From Paracoccaceae bacterium (GTDB lineage: Bacteria > Pseudomonadota > Alphaproteobacteria > Rhodobacterales > Rhodobacteraceae): a stretch of DNA of 15,012 nt. Location: NCBI GenBank assembly GCA_026982255.1, contig JALSHL010000199.1, positions 1 to 15,012 on the forward strand, given 5' to 3'. This document shows positions 7,482 to 14,108 of the stretch, in pieces; position 1 is the first letter of the stretch; the number at the start of each line of letters is the position of its first letter. The notes under the pieces were generated by a model, which saw only the letters and a program-made list of their open reading frames with translations, made no database searches and had not been told where the DNA came from. A program made the translations under genes and the position numbers.

Positions 7482-7536
7482 GGGCAATCCCGATGAAACG
7501 GTTGAATCGGGTTCGGTTGTGGGGGAGGGATTGCCC
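7482..7536. repeat. Perfect 10-bp inverted repeat enclosing 35 bases, possible structured RNA
   Basis: GGGCAATCCC (7482-7491) is the exact reverse complement of GGGATTGCCC (7527-7536). Inside, CCCGAT (7489-7494) can instead pair with ATCGGG (7506-7511), an overlapping and therefore competing hairpin. The direct repeat CGGTTG occurs at 7499-7504 and 7514-7519. The arrangement could be part of a small RNA or of a long aapJ leader; no promoter or terminator of its own was identified. Confidence 0.4.
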
Positions 7537-7549
7537 CTGCGCTTGTAAA

Positions 7550-7568
7550 TGGTCACTAATGCTGACCA
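7550..7568. promoter_or_regulatory. Candidate operator: TGGTCA-N7-TGACCA dyad upstream of aapJ
   Basis: TGGTCA (7550-7555) and TGACCA (7563-7568) form a perfect 6-bp dyad with a 7-base spacer. It contains a T-N11-A pattern (7553 and 7565) compatible with, but not diagnostic of, LysR-type sites. The same half-site TGACCAA recurs 30 bases downstream at 7593-7599, overlapping the candidate -35 box. Both symmetry and position suggest regulation of aapJQMP; the regulator is unknown. Confidence 0.4.
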
Positions 7569-7591
7569 ATTCTCTCGATTGCGTGTTTCGC

Positions 7592-7620
7592 TTGACCAAA
7601 CACTTAACAATTGTTCAAAC
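7592..7620 (+). promoter_or_regulatory. aapJ: Candidate weak promoter for the aap operon
   Basis: TTGACC at 7592-7597 is a good -35 match. At 17 bases spacing the -10 is only TCAAAC (7615-7620), a weak match. A perfect 10-base palindrome AACAATTGTT (7606-7615) fills the spacer and could be a repressor site. A start here would give a leader of roughly 100 bases. The -35 assignment is tentative. Confidence 0.3.
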
Positions 7621-7679
7621 TGTCGGGGTTGCGATCCTACCGGTCGTGCAATCAAAACTCAGTTCCGGTCGTTTGGCCG

Positions 7680-7704
7680 GTATTCGGCCCGAATACTCTC
7701 GGGC
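7680..7704 (+). promoter_or_regulatory. aapJ: Palindrome and overlapping hairpin just upstream of the aapJ ribosome-binding site
   Basis: GTATTCGG (7680-7687), C, CCGAATAC (7689-7696) is a perfect 8-bp inverted repeat with a single central base. As RNA it cannot close tightly, but GCCCGA (7687-7692) can pair with TCGGGC (7699-7704). Just upstream CCGGTC (7665-7670) can pair with GGCCGG (7675-7680) around GTTT. The elements share bases, so they are partly exclusive. They lie 12-45 bases before the Shine-Dalgarno GAGG (7716-7719). This could be a DNA operator or an mRNA leader structure. Confidence 0.45.
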
Positions 7705-7724
7705 ATCACCAGGATGAGGTAAAA

Positions 7725-8744
7725 ATGAAAAACTCTGTAATTTTTGGCACAGTCGCTGCCGCTGCAAGTCTCGCAGCAGGTCTGGCTTCGGCCGGCACGC
7801 TCGATGACGTGAAAGCAAAAGGCGAGCTGGCATGTGGTGTTACCACCGGTCTCGTGGGTTTCGCGGCTCCGGACGCAAACGGTAACTGGGAAGGTTTCGA
7901 CGTTGCTGTATGTCGTGCCGTTGCAGCCGCTGTTCTGGGTGACGCGAACGCCGTGAAATTCGTTCCGACCACCGGTAAAACCCGTTTCACCGCGCTGGCT
8001 TCCGGCGAGATCGATATGCTGGCACGTAACACCACATGGACTTTCTCCCGCGATGTTGACCTGAAGTTCACCTTCGTCGGTGTCAACTACTACGACGGTC
8101 AGGGCTTCATGGTTCCGAAAGAGCTGGGTGTATCCTCGGCCAAAGAACTGGATGGCGCGACTGTTTGTATCCAGACCGGCACCACCACCGAGCTGAACCT
8201 CGCTGACTACTTCCGTTCCAACGGCATGTCCTACGAGCCGGTTCCGATCGAAACTAACGCAGAAGCACAGCAGCAGTTCCTTGCCGGTGCTTGTGACGTG
8301 TTCACCACAGACGCATCCGGTCTGGCTGCGACCCGTGCGACTTTCGAAAATGCCGACGATTATATGCTGCTGCCGGAAATCATCTCCAAAGAGCCGCTCG
8401 GTCCGCTCGTTCGTCACGGTGACGAGCAGTGGGGCGACATTGTTCGCTGGACTCTGAACGCACTGATTACGGCTGAAGAGCTGGGCATTACTTCCGCTAA
8501 CCTGGAAGAAATGGCTGCCGGCACCAACAACCCGGAAATCAACCGTCTGCTCGGCACCGAGGGTGACCTCGGCGGTATGTTCGGTCTCGACAAAGAGTGG
8601 GCCAAACGTGCGATTGCCGTTGGCGGCAACTACGGTGAGATCTTCGAGAAGAACATCGGCGAAAACACTGCAATCGGTCTGGCCCGTGGCCTGAACGCTC
8701 AGTGGAAACAGGGTGGTCTGATCTACTCCCCGCCGTTCCGTTGA
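7725..8744 (+). CDS. aapJ: General L-amino-acid ABC transporter, periplasmic binding protein
   Basis: This 339-residue protein captures a broad range of L-amino acids in the periplasm and delivers them to AapQM. It begins with a Sec signal peptide: basic MKN, a hydrophobic Ala-rich core, and a likely cleavage after Ala23 (ASA|GT). The mature part is a solute-binding fold of family 3 starting TLDDVKAKGELACGV, with GNWEGFDVAVCRAVAAA, TFTRDV-like WTFSRDVDLKF, GTTTELNLADYF and ACDVFTTDASGLAATR, and the family's terminal GGLIYSPPFR. The ATG at 7725 follows GAGG at 7716-7719; a longer upstream reading would destroy the signal peptide. Codon choice leans on CGT, GGT, GTT and AAC more than neighbouring genes do, typical of a highly expressed gene. 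It heads aapJQMP. Confidence 0.96.
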   Translation: MKNSVIFGTVAAAASLAAGLASAGTLDDVKAKGELACGVTTGLVGFAAPDANGNWEGFDVAVCRAVAAAVLGDANAVKFVPTTGKTRFTALASGEIDMLARNTTWTFSRDVDLKFTFVGVNYYDGQGFMVPKELGVSSAKELDGATVCIQTGTTTELNLADYFRSNGMSYEPVPIETNAEAQQQFLAGACDVFTTDASGLAATRATFENADDYMLLPEIISKEPLGPLVRHGDEQWGDIVRWTLNALITAEELGITSANLEEMAAGTNNPEINRLLGTEGDLGGMFGLDKEWAKRAIAVGGNYGEIFEKNIGENTAIGLARGLNAQWKQGGLIYSPPFR

Positions 8745-8760
8745 TCTGAACGACACTACC

Positions 8761-8785
8761 TGGGGCGCGCGCACAGTGCGCCCCA
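8761..8785 (+). other. Stem-loop between aapJ and aapQ
   Basis: TGGGGCGC (8761-8768) pairs perfectly with GCGCCCCA (8778-8785) around a 9-base loop, 16 bases after the aapJ stop. It is followed by AAACATTTCTTCTTAAATTTTT, T-rich but not an immediate T run. It may act as a partial terminator and 3' stabiliser, so that the binding protein is made in excess over the membrane parts, as known for other binding-protein operons. Confidence 0.65.
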
Positions 8786-8826
8786 AACATTTCTTCTTAA
8801 ATTTTTCGAACCCGTCGCAGTAGACA

Positions 8827-8843
8827 GAAGGGGATAACCCTTC
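8827..8843 (+). other. Small stem-loop in the aapJ-aapQ spacer
   Basis: GAAGGG (8827-8832) pairs with CCCTTC (8838-8843) around GATAA. It lies 28 bases upstream of the very strong Shine-Dalgarno GGAGGGGAG (8871-8879) of aapQ. Function unknown. Confidence 0.35.
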
Positions 8844-8883
8844 GCACAACATCTGCACAGGTTTTCCGCAGGAGGGGAGAGCC

Positions 8884-10101
8884 ATGTCAATGGCCGACCA
8901 GAAGCCAACCCAGTCGTTCAATCTGGGTATGCTGATCTACGATACGCGGTATCGCGCGATGACCATTCAGGTCGTTGCCCTGATACTCTTTATGCTGGGC
9001 GCTGCCTGGCTGGTAAACAACGCTGCACAGAACCTCGCCGCTTTGGGTAAGCCCCTGAGTTTCGATTTTCTGTCCCAGCCCGCTGGTTATGATATTAACC
9101 AGAAGCTGATCGAGTATACGTCGCAGGACAGCCACGGTCGCGCTGCGCTTGTCGGCCTGTTGAACACGTTGCTTGTTGCCTTTCTCGGCTGTGTGCTGGC
9201 AACATTTCTCGGGGTAATCATCGGTGTGCTGCGCCTGTCCAAGAACTGGCTGATTTCGCGCCTGATGACTGTTTACATCGAGTCTTTCCGCAATGTGCCG
9301 GTCCTGTTGTGGATCGTGTTTGCCATGGCGATTTTCATCGAGAGCTTTCCGGCCCCGCGGGCCTTCCGTGGTGACAATGCTACCGCGTCCATGGTTCTGA
9401 ACGACTCTGTCGCCTTCACCAACCGCGGTGTCTATATCCCGAAGCTGGTATTCGATAACGGTTCCATGATCGTTGTTCTGGTGTTTCTGGCTTCGCTGGT
9501 CGGCATCTGGCTGTTCGGCCGCTGGTCGCGCAAGCGTCAGGAAGCAACGGGCGAGATCCTGCCGAACTTCTGGATCAAACTCGGTATCTTCTTTGTGCCG
9601 GCTATTGCCGCACAGCTTGTCATGGGGAGTCCCATCAGCCTGGCCTATCCAGAACTGAAGGGTTTCAATTTCACCGGTGGCCTGCATTTGCGAAATTCGC
9701 TCATTGCCCTGTGGCTGGCGCTGTCGCTCTATACGGCGGCTTTCATTGCCGAGGCTGTGCGTGCCGGCATCATGGCTATCTCCAAGGGGCAAACAGAGGC
9801 TGCTGCCGCGTTGGGTCTGCGTTCCAACCGGATCATGCAGCTCGTGATATTGCCGCAGGCGTTGCGGGTGATTATTCCGCCGCTGATCTCGCAATATCTC
9901 AACCTGACCAAGAACTCTTCGCTGGCCATTGCCGTCGGATATATGGATATCACCGGCACGCTGGGCGGTATTACGCTGAACCAGACAGGGCGCGAAATGG
10001 AATCGGTCATGCTGCTGATGCTTATCTATCTGGCGATCTCGCTGGCGATTTCGACTGTGATGAACATCTACAACAACTCTGTATCCCTGAAGGAGCGGTG
10101 A
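8884..10101 (+). CDS. aapQ: General L-amino-acid ABC transporter, permease subunit
   Basis: This 405-residue inner-membrane protein is one of the two permease subunits of the Aap importer (His/Glu/Gln/Arg transporter family). Hydrophobic helices occur near residues 27-45, 88-117, 138-153, 195-211, 230-247, 271-290 and 375-395. The large region before the conserved permease core is characteristic of AapQ rather than the short HisQ/GlnP type. The cytoplasmic EAA loop contacting the ATPase is EAVRAGIMAISKGQTEAAAALG (290-311), followed by LPQALRVIIPPLISQYLNLTKNSSLA. GGAGGGGAG (8871-8879) supports the ATG at 8884; Met3 is an alternative start. One base separates its stop from the aapM ATG. Confidence 0.95.
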   Translation: MSMADQKPTQSFNLGMLIYDTRYRAMTIQVVALILFMLGAAWLVNNAAQNLAALGKPLSFDFLSQPAGYDINQKLIEYTSQDSHGRAALVGLLNTLLVAFLGCVLATFLGVIIGVLRLSKNWLISRLMTVYIESFRNVPVLLWIVFAMAIFIESFPAPRAFRGDNATASMVLNDSVAFTNRGVYIPKLVFDNGSMIVVLVFLASLVGIWLFGRWSRKRQEATGEILPNFWIKLGIFFVPAIAAQLVMGSPISLAYPELKGFNFTGGLHLRNSLIALWLALSLYTAAFIAEAVRAGIMAISKGQTEAAAALGLRSNRIMQLVILPQALRVIIPPLISQYLNLTKNSSLAIAVGYMDITGTLGGITLNQTGREMESVMLLMLIYLAISLAISTVMNIYNNSVSLKER

Positions 10102-10102
10102 T

Positions 10103-11395
10103 ATGAAGAACCTATCTTACGTCCGCACCGAAATGTTGCCCGAGCAGGCCCCGCCTGTCGGCGAGACTGGCATTATCAAATGGATGCGGGAGAACCTGTT
10201 TTCGGGCTGGATGAACTCCATCTTGACGATTCTCGGGCTCGTTGCCGTGTATTTTATCCTTCTGGAAACTCTGCCCTGGGCGCTGGACAGTACCTGGAAT
10301 GCGGGTTCGTTGAACGAATGTCGGGAAAATGCCCCCGGTGCTTGCTGGGCCGTGATCAATGAACGGTTCCCGCAGCTGGTGTTCGGGTTCTATCCGAACG
10401 GCACTGACGGAGACCCGGATCAACGCTGGCGTATCATTGTTGCGTTTGTCCTGTTGCTGGTTGCTGTTGCTCCGGTATTGTTTGACAAACTGCCGCGCAA
10501 GATGATCCTGTTTTCGGCCATTTATCCGTTCTTTGGGTACTGGCTGCTTTGGGGTGGCACAATCTGGGGGCCGCTGACAGCCATTGCCGGTTTCGCGATT
10601 GCCTATATTGTCTACCGGGTTTTGGCGCCAATGGCCGGAAATCTGGTTGCGGTGATTGCCTCGATCCTGACGCCTATTGTCTGGTGGCTGTTTCTGGCGG
10701 GACCTATTGCGGGCGCGCTGGGCGATGTGGCTCCGATTGGCCTCATGGCTATCCCTTCTTCGAAGTTCGGCGGGCTGGCGTTGTCGGTTATCATCGGTGT
10801 GGCGGGGATCGCGTTGTCCTTCCCTATCGGGGTATTGCTCGCGCTTGGTCGCCAGTCGAACCTCTTCATCATCAAAACCCTTTCGGTGGCGTATATCGAG
10901 TTTATCCGCGGTGTACCGCTGATTACCCTGCTGTTCGTGGCGTCGGTTCTGCTGAACTACTTCCTGCCGCCGGGCACCAACTTCGATATCATCCTGCGTG
11001 TGGTTATCATGGTGACGCTGTTCTCTGCCGCCTATATGGCCGAGGTCATCCGTGGCGGCCTCGCTGCCTTGCCGCGCGGCCAGTATGAAGCGGCCGACGC
11101 GCTCGGTCTGGATTACTGGAAGGCCAACCGGTTGATTATCATGCCGCAGGCACTGAAAATCGCGATTCCCGGAATTGTGGGAACGTTTATCGGCCTGTTC
11201 AAGGATACAACGCTTGTGTCCATCATCGGTCTCATGGACCCTCTGGCGCTGACAAATGCAATTCGCGCCGACCAAGACTGGAACGGTATCGTATGGGAAC
11301 TCTACCTGTTCGTTGCCCTTATGTTCTGGGTCTTCACCTTCTTCATGTCCCGATATTCGATGTATCTGGAGCGCAAACTCCAGACCGGACACTAA
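10103..11395 (+). CDS. aapM: General L-amino-acid ABC transporter, permease subunit
   Basis: This 430-residue inner-membrane protein is the second Aap permease and probably forms a heterodimer with AapQ. Hydrophobic segments lie near residues 38-56, 111-126, 134-150, 156-172, 181-199, 223-247, 258-285, 297-315, 355-376 and 398-415. The N-terminal periplasmic loop carries two cysteines (Cys73, Cys81 in NECRENAPGACWAVINERFPQ). The EAA loop is EVIRGGLAALPRGQYEAADALG (314-335), then IMPQALKIAIPGIVGTFIGLFKDTTLVSIIG. AGGAG at 10091-10095, inside the end of aapQ, supports the ATG at 10103. The spacing suggests coupled translation with aapQ. Confidence 0.95.
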   Translation: MKNLSYVRTEMLPEQAPPVGETGIIKWMRENLFSGWMNSILTILGLVAVYFILLETLPWALDSTWNAGSLNECRENAPGACWAVINERFPQLVFGFYPNGTDGDPDQRWRIIVAFVLLLVAVAPVLFDKLPRKMILFSAIYPFFGYWLLWGGTIWGPLTAIAGFAIAYIVYRVLAPMAGNLVAVIASILTPIVWWLFLAGPIAGALGDVAPIGLMAIPSSKFGGLALSVIIGVAGIALSFPIGVLLALGRQSNLFIIKTLSVAYIEFIRGVPLITLLFVASVLLNYFLPPGTNFDIILRVVIMVTLFSAAYMAEVIRGGLAALPRGQYEAADALGLDYWKANRLIIMPQALKIAIPGIVGTFIGLFKDTTLVSIIGLMDPLALTNAIRADQDWNGIVWELYLFVALMFWVFTFFMSRYSMYLERKLQTGH

Positions 11396-11413
11396 TCAGG
11401 AGCTATAAGTAAA

Positions 11414-12202
11414 ATGTCTACATCTACTCAAAAAGCCGCCGACAACTCGGCCCTGGAAGTGTCCGACGAGGTTGCGATCCAGATCACCGATATGAATAAA
11501 TGGTACGGGGCGTTCCACGTTCTGCGTGACATCAACCTGACCGTTTACCGTGGCGAGCGTATCGTTATCGCCGGACCTTCCGGCTCCGGCAAATCGACGC
11601 TGATCCGCTGTATCAACCGTTTGGAAGAACACCAGAAGGGCGACATCATCGTGGACGGGACCGAGCTGACCTCGGACCTGAAAAACATCGACAAGATCCG
11701 CCGCGAGGTGGGGATGGTGTTCCAGCACTTCAATCTGTTCCCGCACCTGACCATTCTGGAGAATTGCACGCTGGCCCCGATCTGGGTGCGTAAAACGCCC
11801 AAGAAAGAGGCCGAGGAAATCGCGATGCACTTCCTCGAAAAGGTGAAAATCCCCGAGCAGGCCCACAAATACCCGGGCCAGCTTTCGGGTGGTCAGCAGC
11901 AGCGTGTGGCGATTGCCCGCTCGCTGTGCATGAAGCCGCGTATCATGCTGTTCGACGAGCCGACCTCGGCGCTTGACCCGGAGATGATCTCCGAGGTTCT
12001 GGATACGATGGTCGAACTGGCCGAAGAAGGCATGACCATGCTGGTTGTGACCCACGAGATGGGCTTTGCCCGCAAGGTGGCCAACCGCGTTATCTTTATG
12101 GATGCCGGCCAGATCGTGGAGCAGAACGAACCGGAAGAGTTCTTCAACAACCCGCAGAACGAGCGGACGAAACTGTTCCTGTCCCAGATTCTGGGCCACT
12201 AA
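11414..12202 (+). CDS. aapP: General L-amino-acid ABC transporter, ATP-binding subunit
   Basis: This 262-residue cytoplasmic ATPase powers the Aap importer. Nucleotide-binding elements in order are Walker A GPSGSGKST (54-62), the Q-loop VFQHFNLFPHLT (Gln104), signature LSGGQQQRVAIARS (157-170), Walker B IMLFDEPTSALDPE (177-190), and the H-loop VVTHEMGFA with His214. The wording FNLFPH and MGFAR is typical of polar amino-acid importers. The N-terminal extension (about residues 1-20) is longer than in HisP or GlnQ. AGGAG (11398-11402) lies 11 bases before the ATG, a little far; 18 bases separate it from the aapM stop. Two hairpins follow the stop codon. Confidence 0.97.
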   Translation: MSTSTQKAADNSALEVSDEVAIQITDMNKWYGAFHVLRDINLTVYRGERIVIAGPSGSGKSTLIRCINRLEEHQKGDIIVDGTELTSDLKNIDKIRREVGMVFQHFNLFPHLTILENCTLAPIWVRKTPKKEAEEIAMHFLEKVKIPEQAHKYPGQLSGGQQQRVAIARSLCMKPRIMLFDEPTSALDPEMISEVLDTMVELAEEGMTMLVVTHEMGFARKVANRVIFMDAGQIVEQNEPEEFFNNPQNERTKLFLSQILGH

Positions 12203-12206
12203 ACCT

Positions 12207-12224
12207 TTGCCCCTTGCGGGGCAA
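12207..12224 (+). terminator. Hairpin directly after aapP, weak terminator candidate
   Basis: TTGCCCC (12207-12213) pairs perfectly with GGGGCAA (12218-12224) around TTGC, four bases after the aapP stop. Only TT(GAGA) follows, so termination may be partial. A stronger hairpin follows at 12238. Confidence 0.5.
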
Positions 12225-12237
12225 TTGAGAACTGGAA

Positions 12238-12277
12238 GGGCGCGACTGGCTATGCTATGTCGCGCCCAATCTCTTTT
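12238..12277 (+). terminator. Perfect 9-bp hairpin with T-rich tail between aapP and argS
   Basis: GGGCGCGAC (12238-12246) pairs perfectly with GTCGCGCCC (12259-12267) around a 12-base loop, followed by AATCTCTTTT (12268-12277). This looks like an intrinsic terminator for the aap operon, but it ends only 14 bases before the argS ATG. It could instead be an argS leader structure. The loop contains the -10-like TATGCT (12251-12256), so argS transcription may begin within the hairpin. Confidence 0.6.
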
Positions 12278-12291
12278 GCAGGACTGAACGC

Positions 12292-14037
12292 ATGAATGTT
12301 TTCGCCGAAATCAACACGCTGGTGTTGGATAGTTTGAATACGCTGGTCACCGACGGTGTTTTTCCCGAAGGGCTGAACCTGTCGAATGTAGCTGTCGAAC
12401 CGCCGCGTGATGCGGCGCACGGGGATATGGCAACCAATGCGGCGATGGTTCTGGCGAAACAGGCCCGCATGAAACCGCGGGACATTGCCGGGGCGTTGGC
12501 GGACAAGCTCTCTGCCGATCCGCGAGTGACGGCGGCTGATGTGGCCGGTCCGGGATTTCTGAACTTGCGGCTTGATCCGTCGGTCTGGCTGGCTGTTGTT
12601 CCGGCGGCACTTGATGCGGGCACGGACTTCGGCCGCTCGGAAATGGGCGACGGGCGCAAGGTGAATGTCGAGTTTGTATCGGCCAACCCGACCGGTCCGT
12701 TACATGTCGGGCACACACGCGGCGCTGTGTTCGGTGACGCGCTGGCCGGCCTGCTTGATTTTGCCGGCTATGATGTGACGCGCGAATACTATATCAACGA
12801 CGGGGGGGCGCAGGTCGATGTGCTGGCGCGCTCGGCCTATGAACGCTATCGCGAGGCATTGGGGCAAGAGCCGAAAATTGTCGAGGGTCTGTATCCCGGC
12901 GACTATCTGATTCCCGTCGGCAAGGCTATTGCCGAAAAATACGGCGACAGCCTGCTGGACCAGCCCGAAAGTGTCTGGCTGGCGGAATTGCGGGAGTTCG
13001 CGACCGGGCAGATGATGGATATGATCCGCGCCGACCTGAAGGCGCTCGGCGTTACGATGGATGTGTTCTTCAGCGAGAAGTCGCTTTACGGCACCGGCAA
13101 GATCGAAAGCGCGCTGGCTACACTGGAGGCCAAGGGCCTGATCTATCAGGGTGTGCTGGAACCGCCGAAGGGCAAGCTGCCCGAGGATTGGGAGGCGCGC
13201 GAACAGACCTTGTTCAAGTCCACAGAGCATGGCGATGACGTGGACCGGCCGGTGAAGAAATCCGACGGCAGTTGGACCTATTTCGCGCCGGATATTGCCT
13301 ATCACTATGACAAGATCCAGCGCGGCTTTGATGAGTTGATAGACGTGCTGGGCGCCGATCATGGCGGTTATGTCAAACGGATGAAGGCGGCCGTCTCGGC
13401 GCTTTCCGATGGCAAGGTGCCGCTGGATATCAAGCTGACGCAGTTGGTGAAGCTGTATAAAAACGGCGAACCGTTCAAGATGTCGAAACGGGCAGGGACA
13501 TTCGTGACGCTCAAGGACGTGGTCGATCTGGTTGGGGCCGACGTCACGCGTTTTGTCATGCTGACCCGCAAGAACGATGCGCCGCTCGATTTCGATTTCG
13601 CCAAGGTGTTGGAGCAGTCCAAGGATAATCCGGTTTTCTATGTGCAATACGCGCACGCGCGCGTGACGTCGGTGCTGTCCAAGGCGGATGAGGCAGGGTT
13701 TGACGTGTCGGACGAAAACCTCGCAAAGGCCGACCTGTCGTTGCTCGGTCATGCGGCCGAAACGGGTTTGGTCAAGAAACTCGCCGAGTGGCCGCGCCTG
13801 CTGGAGGCGGCGGCAAAACACCACGAACCGCACCGGATCGCCTTCTATCTTTATGACCTTGCATCCGAGTTCCATGCCCTGCAACACCTCGGCAAGGTGG
13901 AGCCGGAACTGCGCTTTATCCAGCCGGATGCGCCCGGGCAGAGTCTCGCCCGTCTGGCCCTGATCCGTGCTGTGGCCGTTGCTATTGCCGCGGGTCTGGG
14001 TATCCTAGGGGTGACCCCGGCTAAAGAGATGCGATAG
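12292..14037 (+). CDS. argS: Arginyl-tRNA synthetase
   Basis: This 581-residue class Ia synthetase charges tRNA-Arg with arginine. The N-terminal Arg-tRNA-synthetase domain (about 1-95) contains ARDAAHGD-like PRDAAHGDMATNAAMVLAKQ (38-57). The catalytic domain opens with VEFVSANPTGPLHVGHTRGAVFGD, where HVGH (138-141) is the HIGH motif. REYYINDGGAQVDVLARS (164-181) is conserved, and the second signature is FKMSKRAGTFVTL with KMSKR at 396-400. The C-terminal anticodon-binding DALR domain covers about 450-581 and ends in the usual GLGILGVTPAKEM, close to the canonical ArgRS ending. AGGA (12280-12283) supports the start. Length is normal. Confidence 0.97.
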   Translation: MNVFAEINTLVLDSLNTLVTDGVFPEGLNLSNVAVEPPRDAAHGDMATNAAMVLAKQARMKPRDIAGALADKLSADPRVTAADVAGPGFLNLRLDPSVWLAVVPAALDAGTDFGRSEMGDGRKVNVEFVSANPTGPLHVGHTRGAVFGDALAGLLDFAGYDVTREYYINDGGAQVDVLARSAYERYREALGQEPKIVEGLYPGDYLIPVGKAIAEKYGDSLLDQPESVWLAELREFATGQMMDMIRADLKALGVTMDVFFSEKSLYGTGKIESALATLEAKGLIYQGVLEPPKGKLPEDWEAREQTLFKSTEHGDDVDRPVKKSDGSWTYFAPDIAYHYDKIQRGFDELIDVLGADHGGYVKRMKAAVSALSDGKVPLDIKLTQLVKLYKNGEPFKMSKRAGTFVTLKDVVDLVGADVTRFVMLTRKNDAPLDFDFAKVLEQSKDNPVFYVQYAHARVTSVLSKADEAGFDVSDENLAKADLSLLGHAAETGLVKKLAEWPRLLEAAAKHHEPHRIAFYLYDLASEFHALQHLGKVEPELRFIQPDAPGQSLARLALIRAVAVAIAAGLGILGVTPAKEMR

Positions 14038-14070
14038 TAACAAGCACATTTTGGGGTTGGAGTAGTGGCG

Positions 14071-14090
14071 CGCACAATATAAAGTGTGCG
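14071..14090 (+). promoter_or_regulatory. Inverted repeat with TATAAA in its loop, upstream of the SPOR gene
   Basis: CGCACA (14071-14076) and TGTGCG (14085-14090) form a perfect 6-bp inverted repeat whose 8-base loop holds TATAAA (14078-14083), a good -10 match. A -35 is not clear; TTGGAG at 14057-14062 would be only 15 bases away. This may be a promoter embedded in an operator-like dyad, or a weak terminator for argS without a T run. Confidence 0.35.
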
Positions 14091-14108
14091 TGAAAGGCTT
14101 TGAACCCG

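Larger units (their letters stand above)
7154..7724. other. 571-base intergenic region rich in inverted repeats, no convincing gene
   Basis: Between the ATP12-family gene and aapJ there is no reading frame that looks like a real gene. By my count, 7261-7380 is about 42% G+C, much lower than the flanking genes, and contains A runs (A8 near 7249-7256 and A7 near 7270-7276). Several inverted repeats occur (7293-7327, 7333-7345, 7482-7536, 7550-7568, 7606-7615, 7680-7704), described separately. The last 140 bases probably hold the aapJ promoter and leader. A minus-strand open frame at 7136-7411 (91 residues from ATG) is considered in the findings and is not called. Confidence 0.6.

Noticed and set aside
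7592..7680. Sigma-54 promoter or NtrC site upstream of aapJ
   Set aside because: No GG-N10-GC pattern in a convincing -24/-12 context and no TGCACC-type NtrC dyad was found.
10112..11392. 426-residue minus-strand open frame
   Set aside because: It mirrors aapM almost end to end and is very rich in Arg, Gln and His, as expected for the antisense of a hydrophobic membrane protein gene.
12700..13887. 395-residue minus-strand open frame
   Set aside because: Antisense to argS, which is complete and has intact HIGH and KMSKR motifs.
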